Below the pieces are notes generated by a model. That model made no database searches, was not told where the DNA came from, and worked only from the letters and a program-made list of their open reading frames with translations. Made by a program: the position numbers and the translations under genes. This document shows, one piece after another, positions 1-8,240 of a DNA stretch of 47,675 nt (position 1 is its first letter; every line of letters starts with the position of its first letter). Source of the DNA: an uncultured Lachnospiraceae bacterium (GTDB lineage: Bacteria > Bacillota > Clostridia > Lachnospirales > Lachnospiraceae); NCBI GenBank assembly GCA_947366105.1, contig CANAZK010000004.1, forward strand, positions 1-47,675, given 5' to 3'.

Positions 1-1
1 T

Positions 2-286
2 GGGTATGAACAGGCCTTAATTTCATCTAGCCTCTGGCCCAGGAAGAGTGCACATGCCGGTGAAACTAAGAGACCGGAGCCGGTGGGAGACATTAATCCA
101 TATACAAGAAAAGAATACGAGACAAACAGCGTCCGTATGCATCCGAAACGGATTGGATATGTGCAGGTATATGACCGGAGGGAACATAAGTGGACGGATA
201 TGACAGAGTGGGCATTTCTTGGATATCAGGAGCGGAAAAAGAGGCTTCTTGGCAGAGATTATGTACCGCCGATTTATTTAGATTAG
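2..286 (+). CDS. Unknown protein, C-terminal part (5' end cut by the window)
   Basis: The frame is open from the left window edge to a TAG at 284-286, so this is most likely the last 94 residues of a longer gene. A GTG at 83 could start a 67-residue product, but no ribosome site is properly spaced for it. The visible part is hydrophilic and rich in Arg, Lys and Tyr, with no membrane segment, and ends in VPPIYLD. I do not recognise the family. A strong terminator hairpin follows six bases after the stop, which supports this being a real gene end. Confidence 0.5.
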   Translation, partial: GYEQALISSSLWPRKSAHAGETKRPEPVGDINPYTRKEYETNSVRMHPKRIGYVQVYDRREHKWTDMTEWAFLGYQERKKRLLGRDYVPPIYLD

Positions 287-291
287 GGAAG

Positions 292-319
292 GAGATTGCG
301 GCTGCCGCAATCTCTTTTT
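292..319 (+). terminator. Rho-independent terminator between the first gene and dgt
   Basis: The two 11-base arms (292-302 and 304-314) are perfect inverted repeats around a single central T, and five T follow. It ends only 18 bases before the dgt ATG, with no room for a normal promoter between them. It may therefore act as a leaky terminator or attenuator for dgt. Confidence 0.8.
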
Positions 320-337
320 GAGATGGGAGGATACGGT

Positions 338-1750
338 ATGGAATGGAAACGTCTGCTTTCGGCAGAAAGAAGCCGGGGGATATATACAAAATCAGCAAAC
401 CATACGACGGATTTAAGAAGTGAGTTTGAAAAGGACTATCACAGAATTATTGGAAGCGCTTCTTTCAGGAGACTTCAGGACAAGACCCAGGTATTTCCGT
501 TGGATAAGAGTGATTTTATAAGAACGAGACTGACGCACTCTTTGGAGGTTTCCTCTTTTGGAAAATCGCTTGGACAGAATATTGGTGAGAATATTCTGAT
601 GTATAAGAAGGATGCTGGATTTACAAGGCAGATGAAGGAGGACATTTGCAATATTGTGCAGTGTGCAGGGCTGATACATGATATTGGGAATCCGCCTTTT
701 GGTCATTTCGGCGAAACAGCTATCCGGGAATGGTTTGAGAGGAATCTCCCGATGCTGAAATTTAAAGGGGAAGTGATTGCAGATATACTGACTCCGCAGA
801 TGCGGGAGGATTTCTATCATTTTGAAGGAAATGCACAGGCGCTGCGGCTCGTAAGTAAACTGCATTTTCTAGTGGATGAAAACGGCATGAATCTTACATA
901 TGCCCTTTTAAATACAATTGTAAAGTATCCGGTTTCATCTTTGGAGACGAATAAGGCGACAGGAAATATCAAAGACAAGAAGATGGGATATTATTTTGCC
1001 GACCGCGAAATATTTGAGAAAATACAAAGGGCAACGGGGACAGAGGGCTGCCGACATCCTCTTGCTTATATTTTGGAAGCGGCGGACGATATTGCATATA
1101 AGACCGCGGATATTGAAGACGCGTTTGTGAAGGGGTATGTATCTTATAAGAAACTTTTGGAGGAGCTGGAAAAGCTGGATTCTGAAAATGGAGACGGCCA
1201 ATTTCAGGCGGCGGAGAAGCTTTCGGGGAAGTATCGAAGCGGAGTAAAACGTGGTGTTTCAAATCCTGAGGAGTATGCAGTTAAAAACTGGATTGTCCGC
1301 GTACAAGGATTTTTGATTTCTTGTGCTACATATGGTTTTACGTCCAATTATAAAGAAATTATGGATGGAACCTATAAGTATGATTTGTTTCACGGCACAT
1401 TGGCGGAGAAACTTATGGATTTACTTGGCGATTTGGCATACCGTGAGGTTTTTGTTTCTGAGGATATTTATAAAATGGAAGTGGCAGAGAGCGCAATGAT
1501 TACGTTTCTCATGGACAGGTTCGTGAAAGCAGCGATAAAATACGATACCGGTCAGAAAATGGATTCTATTGATGTAAGGATGATGGCGTTTATATCTGAC
1601 AACTATAAAAATGCTTATCACTATCATGCCAAAGGTAAGGATGAAGTGGAGAAACTTTATTTGAGACTTCTTCTTGTCACGGATTATATCTGCGGAATGA
1701 CGGACAGCTATGCCAAGAGATTATATCAGGAAATGAATGGAATCATATAA
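338..1750 (+). CDS. dgt: Deoxyguanosinetriphosphate triphosphohydrolase-like HD protein
   Basis: Cytoplasmic HD-superfamily enzyme expected to hydrolyse dNTPs to the deoxynucleoside plus triphosphate, controlling dNTP pools. The N-terminus has the family signature ASFRRLQDKTQVFPL, then TRLTHSLEV with the first metal His, then GLIHDIGNPPFGHFGE with the HD pair and the Dgt-type GNPPFGH loop. A later ADDIAYKTADIEDA block supplies the last metal Asp. The length of 470 residues is normal for the family. I chose ATG 338 because GGGAGG at 325-330 is well spaced; an upstream TTG at 296 lies inside the terminator hairpin. The exact nucleotide preference cannot be read from sequence. Confidence 0.93.
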   Translation: MEWKRLLSAERSRGIYTKSANHTTDLRSEFEKDYHRIIGSASFRRLQDKTQVFPLDKSDFIRTRLTHSLEVSSFGKSLGQNIGENILMYKKDAGFTRQMKEDICNIVQCAGLIHDIGNPPFGHFGETAIREWFERNLPMLKFKGEVIADILTPQMREDFYHFEGNAQALRLVSKLHFLVDENGMNLTYALLNTIVKYPVSSLETNKATGNIKDKKMGYYFADREIFEKIQRATGTEGCRHPLAYILEAADDIAYKTADIEDAFVKGYVSYKKLLEELEKLDSENGDGQFQAAEKLSGKYRSGVKRGVSNPEEYAVKNWIVRVQGFLISCATYGFTSNYKEIMDGTYKYDLFHGTLAEKLMDLLGDLAYREVFVSEDIYKMEVAESAMITFLMDRFVKAAIKYDTGQKMDSIDVRMMAFISDNYKNAYHYHAKGKDEVEKLYLRLLLVTDYICGMTDSYAKRLYQEMNGII

Positions 1751-1804
1751 CACCCGGCGCCTGAATAGATATAGATATAAACAGACAAGGCAGGGGGAGC
1801 AGAT

Positions 1805-2635
1805 TTGAAGCGTTTTACTCAGTACTTATATGAATGCCGGCAGGAAAAGAGGATCCGAAATGTGGGATTTGTGAAGGCAGAGCAAAAGGAAACGTCCTGC
1901 AGACTTCAGATACAGGGAAGAGGACTGGGCTCAGGAGCAGACGGCGGACTTAAGGTATATTTATTCTATAAACGGGGCGATAAATATGAGTCGGTTGTGC
2001 AGACGACGGTTCTTAAGAAAAGCCCTATTATAAATTGTATGCTGGAGTTTACGAAAGAGGACATTGGAAATGCACGGTCCGTAGAGGATATTGCAGGAAT
2101 TGTCTTATCGGATGAGACCGGACGGAAATATGCCGCAGTGTGGAACGGAGAAAATGTAAACGTAGAAGACATTCATGAAATGACGGTTAAGCAGGAGAAA
2201 CAGGAGGAAAAAGCGGCGGAGTCGGAAAGTGTATCTAAAGAGGAGGAGAAAGCCGAAGCTTTGGATGCTGCAGAAGATGAAAAGGCCGCGGCTTTGGAAG
2301 CGGCGGAGGAGAAAACGGGAACTGTGGACATTTGCGAGAAGATACAGCGCAAAGATCTTGCCAGACTTCCGAGAAAGGACTGGCGGTTGGCAAACAATAA
2401 CTTTCTTCTGCACGGATTTTATAATTATCATCATTTGCTATGGATTGAAGAAGGCAAGGAGCTGTACATAGGGGTTCCGGGCGTGTGTCATGCAAGGGAG
2501 ATGCAGGCGGCGAAAGCGTTTGGATTTACAAAGTTTATAACGGTATCGGAGACGGGAGTGAGCCTTAACGATGAGGAGAGGAATCCGGGGGAAGATTTCG
2601 GATATTATTGCAGGAGGATTATCAGAAACGAATGA
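1805..2635 (+). CDS. DUF6128-like protein
   Basis: A 276-residue protein starting at TTG 1805, with a purine-rich GGGGGAG just upstream. The N-terminal half (about 1-120) looks like a compact beta-rich domain. Residues about 125-175 are a low-complexity Glu/Ala/Lys linker. The C-terminal 90 residues contain FLLHGFYNYHHLLW and LYIGVPGVCHAREMQAA, which I recognise as typical of a clostridial family of unknown function (DUF6128). There is no signal peptide or membrane span. The stop overlaps the tadA start (ATGA), so the two are probably translationally coupled. Function unknown. Confidence 0.85.
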   Translation: MKRFTQYLYECRQEKRIRNVGFVKAEQKETSCRLQIQGRGLGSGADGGLKVYLFYKRGDKYESVVQTTVLKKSPIINCMLEFTKEDIGNARSVEDIAGIVLSDETGRKYAAVWNGENVNVEDIHEMTVKQEKQEEKAAESESVSKEEEKAEALDAAEDEKAAALEAAEEKTGTVDICEKIQRKDLARLPRKDWRLANNNFLLHGFYNYHHLLWIEEGKELYIGVPGVCHAREMQAAKAFGFTKFITVSETGVSLNDEERNPGEDFGYYCRRIIRNE

Positions 2636-3099
2636 ATCGGGATGAAAAGTACATGAAAGAAGCAATCAAGCAGGCGAAGAAGGCGTACGCTGTCAATGAA
2701 GTACCGATTGGCTGTGTGATCGTATATGGGGATAAAATTATAGGGCGCGGATATAACCGGAGAACTACGGAGAAAAACCCTCTTGCCCACGCGGAGCTGA
2801 TTGCGATTAAAAAGGCGAGCAAGAAAATGGGGGACTGGCGGCTTGAGGACTGTACCATGTATGTAACGCTGGAACCATGTCAGATGTGCTCCGGTGCAAT
2901 TATACAGGCGAGGATGAAAAGAGTCGTTATAGGGTGCATGAACCCGAAAGCAGGATGTGCGGGTTCTGTTTTGAACCTGCTCCAGATAAGCGAATTTAAC
3001 CATCAGGCGGAGCTGGAGACGGGAGTGCTTGAAGAGGAATGCAGTCAGATGATGAAGAATTTTTTTAAAGAATTGAGAAAAGCAAAGCAGAAGCATTGA
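2632..3099 (+). CDS. tadA: tRNA-specific adenosine deaminase TadA
   Basis: Zinc-dependent deaminase that converts A34 to inosine in tRNA-Arg(ACG), allowing wobble decoding. The deaminase motifs are clear: AHAEL gives the zinc His and catalytic Glu, and PCQMCSGAI gives the two zinc Cys. The substrate-side block VPIGCVIV is also present. From ATG 2632 the protein is 155 residues, the usual size. This ATG overlaps the upstream stop (ATGA) and has AGGAGG at 2612-2617; a TTG at 2608 is a less likely start. The stop codon lies inside the -35 box of the next promoter. Confidence 0.95.
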   Translation: MNRDEKYMKEAIKQAKKAYAVNEVPIGCVIVYGDKIIGRGYNRRTTEKNPLAHAELIAIKKASKKMGDWRLEDCTMYVTLEPCQMCSGAIIQARMKRVVIGCMNPKAGCAGSVLNLLQISEFNHQAELETGVLEEECSQMMKNFFKELRKAKQKH

Positions 3100-3125
3100 C
3101 ATTTCTAAGGGGAACATAGTATAAT
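3096..3125 (+). promoter_or_regulatory. Consensus sigma-A promoter for SRP RNA
   Basis: TTGACA at 3096-3101 and TATAAT at 3120-3125 match both consensus hexamers, with an 18-base spacer. Transcription should begin near 3131. The -35 box overlaps the tadA stop codon. A perfect promoter fits an abundant stable RNA. Confidence 0.9.
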
Positions 3126-3130
3126 AAAGT

Positions 3131-3441
3131 CTCGTGCAGCCGGGGAGCTAGCGGTACCTTGTACCCACAATCCGCTATAGTGGGGGTGATATTACATGGA
3201 GGGCTTTATTCTGTGAAGCTGCCCTTTGAAAGTGGCGTTGATGTTTGGGTCTTACGCGACGGAAATCCGTGAACCGTGTCAGGTCGGGAACGAAGCAGCA
3301 CTAAGCGGAACCTTCCGGGTGCCGTAAGGGCGCCTGAACTGAGTTAACTGCAGAGGTAACGTTCATGGAATGGGCTCGAAGTGTAATGCACGAAAAAGAA
3401 ATAGGCTATGGTAGAAGGATGTGCAATGCACATTCTTTTTT
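3131..3441 (+). ncRNA. ffs: Signal recognition particle RNA, large bacterial type
   Basis: RNA scaffold of the signal recognition particle that binds Ffh and targets membrane proteins co-translationally. The diagnostic helix 8 apical loop is seen near 3279-3309: GTGTCAGGTCGGGAACGAAG followed by CAGCAC, close to the universal GTCAGGTCCGGAAGGAAGCAGC. About 150 bases of structured sequence precede it, consistent with the longer Firmicute form carrying an Alu-like domain rather than the short 4.5S form. A perfect promoter lies upstream and a terminator closes it. The ends are inferred, and the mature 3' end is probably before the terminator. Confidence 0.9.
3416..3441 (+). terminator. Terminator of SRP RNA
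   Basis: Ten-base arms at 3416-3425 and 3427-3436 pair with one G-U, followed by a T-run. It ends the SRP RNA transcript. Confidence 0.85.
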
Positions 3442-3442
3442 A

Positions 3443-3479
3443 TAATATAGGAAACTTTGTTCCTAATAATTTATTATAG
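3443..3479. repeat. Short AT-rich hairpin containing TAGGAA...TTCCTA
   Basis: An imperfect inverted repeat with the core ATAGGAAACTTTG followed by TTCCTA, flanked by TATAATA and TATTATA. The core resembles the hairpin at 29598-29638, suggesting the same repeat family. The role is unknown. Confidence 0.4.
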
Positions 3480-3506
3480 AAAATACAGTGCATGTAGGAG
3501 GATATC

Positions 3507-5234
3507 ATGAATATTGTATTAGCGGCAATCAATGCAAAATATATACATTCTAATCTTGCGGTATATAGTTTAAAAGCGTATGCAAAAAGGTATGCCGGGG
3601 ATATTTCCATTGCGGAATACACGATTAACCAGCATACGGATGAGATTTTAATGGATTTATATAAGAGGCAGCCGGATGTGCTTTGTTTTTCATGCTATAT
3701 TTGGAATATGACTTATGTTGAGGCGCTGGTGCGGGATATTCATAAGATTTGTCCTTGGCTGCCCATATGGCTCGGGGGACCGGAGGTGTCCTATGATGCA
3801 GAAGACGTACTTATAAGGCTGCCGGAGGCGGCGGGAGTTCTGAAAGGCGAGGGGGAGGAAACATTTCTTGAGCTGGCGTCTTATTATATAGAAGAATGTC
3901 AGGGAAAGGAGTTGTCCGGTATCGCCGGACTTACATATCGGGACGATAAAGGGAAAATGATAGAAAATGGGTGGAGGAAGCCGCTGGATTTAAGCACTGT
4001 GCCTTTTGTGTATGAAGACATGGAGGAGTTTAAGAACAAGATTATATATTATGAGTCCAGCCGTGGGTGTCCGTTTTCTTGCAGTTATTGTCTCTCGTCG
4101 GTTGATAAATGTTTGAGATTTCGTGATATAGAGCTGGTGAAGAAAGAATTGAGTTTCTTTATTGGTCAAAGGGTACCTCAGGTAAAGTTTGTGGATCGCA
4201 CATTTAACTATAAACATAGTCATGCTATGGCGGTTTGGCGTCATATATATGAACATGATAACGGTATTACCAATTTTCATTTTGAGGTTTCTGCGGATTT
4301 GCTGAATGAGGAAGAGCTGGAACTGATTTCAAAAATGCGTCCGGGGCTTATCCAGCTTGAGATAGGGGTACAGTCTACGAATCCCCTTACGATCCGAGAA
4401 ATTAAGCGTGCGATGAAATTTGAAAGGGTGGCGCGCATTGTCGGAAGAATCAATGAAGGCGGCAATGTCCACCAACATTTAGATCTCATTGCGGGACTTC
4501 CGTATGAGAATTACGAAAGTTTTGAAAAATCTTTCAATGATGTCTATGCTTTGAACCCGGAACAGTTGCAGCTTGGTTTCTTAAAAGTCCTGAAAGGTTC
4601 CTATATGAAGGAACATGCCGGGGAATATGAACTTGTTAATAAGAGCCTGCCGCCTTATGAGGTGTTGTCTACAAAATGGCTTCCATATGAGGATATACTT
4701 AAGCTGAAGCGAATTGAAGAAATGGTTGAGGTTTACTATAACAGCGGACAGTTTCGGCACACGCTCAGGCACCTTGGGGATGCGTTTGCAGCTCCGTTTG
4801 CCATGTTCGAGGCATTGGGAGAGTATTACGAAGAAGAAGGTTTTCATATGACGAATCACTCCCGGATAACGCGTTATGAGATTCTTCTCGGGTTTGCGAA
4901 GCGGCATGACAGCGCAAGAGAAGAGCTATACCGCGAATTGCTTGTTTTTGATTTATATCTCAGGGAAAACATGAAAAACCGTCCGGAATTTGCCGGAGAA
5001 TACACGGTGGAAAAGGACTGTCTTTCGGAGTTTTATGAAAAAGAGGCAAAGGAACACAGATATCTTAAGGGGTATGAGAAATACGATAAACGCCAGCTTC
5101 GTAAAATGACGCACATGGAAAGCTTCCGGTATGACGTGGCGGGAGATGGGACGGAACGTAAGAACCGTATATTATTTGATTATCAGAACCGCAGCAGATT
5201 GAACTATCAAGCGTCCGTTTTTTATGTACAATAG
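3507..5234 (+). CDS. Radical SAM protein with N-terminal B12-binding-like domain (DUF4080 type)
   Basis: A 575-residue iron-sulfur enzyme. Residues 1-130 form a Rossmann-like, cobalamin-binding-type fold (MNIVLAAINAKYIHSNLAVY, then WLGGPEVSYD), but I do not see the DxHxxG motif that holds cobalamin from below. The radical SAM core follows with SSRGCPFSCSYCLSS, the CxxxCxxC cluster motif, around residues 183-192. The C-terminal ~200 residues match the extension I associate with DUF4080. ATG 3507 has an AGGAGG-type site upstream. The substrate is unknown. It stands alone after the SRP RNA terminator. Confidence 0.88.
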   Translation: MNIVLAAINAKYIHSNLAVYSLKAYAKRYAGDISIAEYTINQHTDEILMDLYKRQPDVLCFSCYIWNMTYVEALVRDIHKICPWLPIWLGGPEVSYDAEDVLIRLPEAAGVLKGEGEETFLELASYYIEECQGKELSGIAGLTYRDDKGKMIENGWRKPLDLSTVPFVYEDMEEFKNKIIYYESSRGCPFSCSYCLSSVDKCLRFRDIELVKKELSFFIGQRVPQVKFVDRTFNYKHSHAMAVWRHIYEHDNGITNFHFEVSADLLNEEELELISKMRPGLIQLEIGVQSTNPLTIREIKRAMKFERVARIVGRINEGGNVHQHLDLIAGLPYENYESFEKSFNDVYALNPEQLQLGFLKVLKGSYMKEHAGEYELVNKSLPPYEVLSTKWLPYEDILKLKRIEEMVEVYYNSGQFRHTLRHLGDAFAAPFAMFEALGEYYEEEGFHMTNHSRITRYEILLGFAKRHDSAREELYRELLVFDLYLRENMKNRPEFAGEYTVEKDCLSEFYEKEAKEHRYLKGYEKYDKRQLRKMTHMESFRYDVAGDGTERKNRILFDYQNRSRLNYQASVFYVQ

Positions 5235-5386
5235 TTCAGCCATATCCAATATGTCGGACGAATTATGCTTGCATAAAGGCGCACGACATATTGGATATGA
5301 ACTGAGCGCCCATTCATGAGCAAAAGTTAGCTGTTAAACAGTGGGAAGCACCGTAGGTGCGGTTTTGCGAATGGCGCGGCTGAACT
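5233..5386. repeat. 154-bp folded element with 9-bp terminal inverted repeats
   Basis: AGTTCAGCC at 5233-5241 and GGCTGAACT at 5378-5386 are perfect inverted ends. Inside are a 16-base perfect pair (5241-5256 with CGACATATTGGATATG at about 5282-5297), a small hairpin ATGCTTGCAT, and GCACC/GGTGC. The element begins at the stop codon of the radical SAM gene and has no coding capacity. It could be a MITE-like repeat or a structured RNA. A related hairpin lies at 9461-9504. Confidence 0.55.
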
Positions 5387-5484
5387 GTTACATTTGGGCA
5401 GAGTTTATGAAGATGGATGTTGCAAAAACATAATAAAGAGTTTAAAATATATATATTATGTTAGAATGCAGATGGGGTACAGTT

Positions 5485-5586
5485 ATGAATTTTTATGATA
5501 AGAGATTTAAAAAGGTTGTGGCAATCGTTGTATTGCTCATTGTGGCAGCAATGCTGGCAACGTCTGTTTTGCCATATTTGATGTAG
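5485..5586 (+). CDS. 33-residue single-span membrane peptide
   Basis: The frame reads MNFYDKRFKKVV, then a hydrophobic helix ending in LATSVLPYLM, then TAG. A basic cytoplasmic head and one membrane span are evident. The ribosome site is weak (GGGG at 5474-5477), and an AT-rich promoter-like stretch lies at about 5440-5465. It sits 40 bases before the VanW gene. The pattern resembles tiny membrane proteins such as Prli42 of Listeria, but the likeness is general and function is not assigned. Confidence 0.55.
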   Translation: MNFYDKRFKKVVAIVVLLIVAAMLATSVLPYLM

Positions 5587-5626
5587 CTGATTGTGGTAAG
5601 CGACAGCAGGGGAGAAGGAATCATTT

Positions 5627-7234
5627 ATGCAGAAAAGAAGGAGAAAATCTAAGAGGAAGAGAACGAAAGGGCATAGTAAAATTCCCGTAATTGCCGTAAC
5701 GGTATTTGCGAGTATCGTACTGCTTTGCGGCATCGCATATTTTATGCTTTATCGTGAGGTAAATAAGATACCAAAAGACACTATTTGCGACGGCATTTAT
5801 ATCGGACAAGTGGATGTATCCGGGCTTACGGTTAAAAAAGCACAGGAAGCCTTGAATAGTAAAGCCGAGGAATATAAGCAGCAGATTATAATATTTAAAG
5901 CAAGGGAACAGAAGGCGGAAGCATCTCTCGCCGAACTGGGATTTGAGATTGCAGATGGGGATAAACTGATTAAGAAAGCCGTAAAATACGGACATGAGGG
6001 CAGTGTGTGGAATCGGTATTTCCGTTTGCGGGAGCTGAAAAAAGAAAAGAAAATATTCAAGCCTACATATAAAATTAATGATGAAACGGCAGCGGGCATT
6101 TTACAGGAGCGGGTAAGCGGACTTTTGCCGGGAGCTTCGGATGCTACAATTGCGAGGAGCAACGGACAGTTTGTCATTACAGAAGAAACAGAAGGCGCGG
6201 GAGTCGAAACGGAAGGAACTTTGAAGGCGGTTCGTGCATTTCTTAACAAGAAATGGGACGGCAAAGGCGGCGAGGTGAAAGTGGTTGAGACGGTGCAGAG
6301 TCCTCAGGTTAGAAAAGCGGATCTGGAACCGATTCAGGATAAGCTTGGAACTTTTTCTACTTATTGCGGCAGCGGGCAGTCCCGGGTAACCAATATTGAA
6401 AACGGCGTACGTCAGATTAACGGGGCAGTGCTTATGCCGGGAGAGGAATATTCGGCGGGAAAAGCAATGCAGCCTTTTACAGCGGATAACGGCTATGTGG
6501 AAGGCGGAGCCTTTGAAAACGGAGAGGTTGTCATGAGCATGGCGGGAGGAATCTGTCAGGTGTCTTCCACATTATATAATGCGGTAATTTATGCAGAGCT
6601 TGAAGTTACCAGCAGACAGCCGCATTCTATGACCGTCAATTATGTAAAGCCGTCTAGGGACGCGGCGATTGCAGGAGATTACAAAGACTTTAGATTTAAA
6701 AATAACTATGATACTCCGATTTTCATAGAGGGCTATATAGAGAATGGAAAAGTCATATTCAATATCTACGGTAAGGAAACAAGACCTGCGGGAAGAACGA
6801 TTGAATTTGTCAGTGAAACCATATCAACGGAGGAACGGCCGAAGAAATTTGAGGAGGACGCGGGAGCGGCTATCGGTAAAATATCAGAAACATCCGGCGG
6901 CTATAAAGGAGTTAGCGCACAGCTTTGGAAAGTTGTATACGAAAATGGCAGCGAGGTAAGCAGGGATGTTTTCAATAAGAGTGTATACAAACCATCCGTA
7001 AACAAGGTGAAAGTCGGTACTTCATCTTCCAATCCGGAATGTACACAATTGGTTCGCGCGGCAATTCAAACCCAGGACGAGGCGAAGATTAAGGCGGCTA
7101 TCGCTAATGCAAAGGCAAAAGAAGCGTCCGCATCGGTTCCTGAAGAGCAGCCGGAAGAGACTCCGGAGGAAAATCAGGAAGAAAAGCCGGAGGAGAATTC
7201 TGAAGGTACCGAGCAGCAGGGAGAAGGACAATAA
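5627..7234 (+). CDS. VanW family protein with peptidoglycan-binding-like region
   Basis: A 535-residue cell-envelope protein. A Lys/Arg-rich head is followed by one membrane span (about residues 20-43), so the bulk is extracellular. Residues about 60-230 look like the two YoaR-type putative peptidoglycan-binding repeats (IGQVDVSGLTVKKAQEAL). The VanW domain spans about 238-375, with SRVTNIENGVRQINGAVLMP and GGICQVSSTLYNAV. The tail from about 500 is Pro/Glu-rich. VanW occurs in some glycopeptide-resistance clusters but is common in clostridia without them, so no resistance role is implied. ATG 5627 is preceded by GGGGAGAAGG. Confidence 0.88.
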   Translation: MQKRRRKSKRKRTKGHSKIPVIAVTVFASIVLLCGIAYFMLYREVNKIPKDTICDGIYIGQVDVSGLTVKKAQEALNSKAEEYKQQIIIFKAREQKAEASLAELGFEIADGDKLIKKAVKYGHEGSVWNRYFRLRELKKEKKIFKPTYKINDETAAGILQERVSGLLPGASDATIARSNGQFVITEETEGAGVETEGTLKAVRAFLNKKWDGKGGEVKVVETVQSPQVRKADLEPIQDKLGTFSTYCGSGQSRVTNIENGVRQINGAVLMPGEEYSAGKAMQPFTADNGYVEGGAFENGEVVMSMAGGICQVSSTLYNAVIYAELEVTSRQPHSMTVNYVKPSRDAAIAGDYKDFRFKNNYDTPIFIEGYIENGKVIFNIYGKETRPAGRTIEFVSETISTEERPKKFEEDAGAAIGKISETSGGYKGVSAQLWKVVYENGSEVSRDVFNKSVYKPSVNKVKVGTSSSNPECTQLVRAAIQTQDEAKIKAAIANAKAKEASASVPEEQPEETPEENQEEKPEENSEGTEQQGEGQ

Positions 7235-7237
7235 CGT

Positions 7238-8224
7238 ATGAAAATAGGTAATGTATCACAGACGGTGCTTCGGCGTTCTGTTTTAAAACAACTGCATACG
7301 GTAAGGAAGGAGTCCGTAATTACACCGTCGGCAGAAGAAATGTGTTCCGGCATACAGCCTGCGGAAGGGGAGCAGGTATTGTTTTCTAATGTGTCGATTT
7401 TTGGCGACGAAAAGGACTTGGCGGTTTTCGCCATTGCACACGTCATAAATGACCTTGCTACACGGGGTGCAGAACCCGTGGGCGTAAATTTAAGTATTCT
7501 GCTTCCTCCTTATGCTTATGAATCAAGACTTAAGACAATGCTGGAGCTGGCAGAAAGGGCGGCGGCGTCACAGAATATTCAGATAATGAATGCCAAGGCG
7601 GAAATAAATCCGGTGATTAAAAAGTCCATTGTAACGGCTGTGGGAACGGGCACTTTACAAAAAGGGCGGCTGATTCAAAGCGGCATGGGAAAAGCGGGGC
7701 AGGATATCGTGCTGACAAATTGGATTGGCACGGAGGGAATGCTCCGAATTGTGAGAGAAAAGGAAGAGGAATTATCGAAACGATTCGTACCCGCGTTTAT
7801 GGAACAGGTAAAACGTCAGGATTGTTTTCTGTTTGCGGTAAAGGAGCTTACGCTTGCGAGGGAATATGGGGTTTCGGCAATGCATCAGATTACAGACGGT
7901 GGAATACTTGCGGCGCTTTGGAATATTGCGGAGGCTTCAGGGACGGGACTTGAAGCGCGGCTGGAAGATATTTCCATTAAGCAGGAGACTATAGAAATCT
8001 GCGAGTATTTTCATCTGAATCCATATCAGATGACATCTGTCGGAAGCGTTCTGCTTGTGACGAACGACGGAGAAGGCCTTACACGGTTTCTGCGTGAGGC
8101 AGAGGTGGAAGCGTCAAATATCGGCAGGCTTACAGGGGGAAATGACAGAGTCATTTGGAACCATGCAGAGAAGCGTTTTATTGACCGGCCTGCTCAGGAT
8201 GAGCTTTTGAAAATTTACATGTAG
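7238..8224 (+). CDS. PurM/HypE-like AIR synthase-related protein
   Basis: A 328-residue protein of the PurM-like ATP-binding superfamily (PurM, SelD, ThiL, HypE). The N-terminal motifs SIFGDEKDLAVFAIAHVINDLATRGAEPVGVNLSI, quoted here in shortened sense, match the dimer/ATP-site half: an Asp-rich loop, then NDLATRGAEP. A second half with ISDGG-like ITDGGILAALWNIAEASG follows. It starts three bases after the VanW stop with a GAGAAGG site, so it is probably cotranscribed. No hydrogenase genes are nearby, so a HypE role is not supported; the substrate is unknown. Confidence 0.8.
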   Translation: MKIGNVSQTVLRRSVLKQLHTVRKESVITPSAEEMCSGIQPAEGEQVLFSNVSIFGDEKDLAVFAIAHVINDLATRGAEPVGVNLSILLPPYAYESRLKTMLELAERAAASQNIQIMNAKAEINPVIKKSIVTAVGTGTLQKGRLIQSGMGKAGQDIVLTNWIGTEGMLRIVREKEEELSKRFVPAFMEQVKRQDCFLFAVKELTLAREYGVSAMHQITDGGILAALWNIAEASGTGLEARLEDISIKQETIEICEYFHLNPYQMTSVGSVLLVTNDGEGLTRFLREAEVEASNIGRLTGGNDRVIWNHAEKRFIDRPAQDELLKIYM

Positions 8225-8240
8225 ATTAAAGGGTGGAAAA

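Noticed and set aside
2105-2434. Minus-strand frames opposite the DUF6128-like gene
   Set aside because: Low-complexity shadows of the Glu/Ala/Lys linker.
5627-7234. Vancomycin-resistance locus suggested by VanW
   Set aside because: No vanHAX-type or vanRS genes adjoin it; VanW-domain proteins are common in clostridia without resistance.
7238-8224. Hydrogenase maturation HypE
   Set aside because: Superfamily match only; no hyp or hydrogenase genes are in the window, and the typical C-terminal Cys of HypE is not seen (the end is DELLKIYM).
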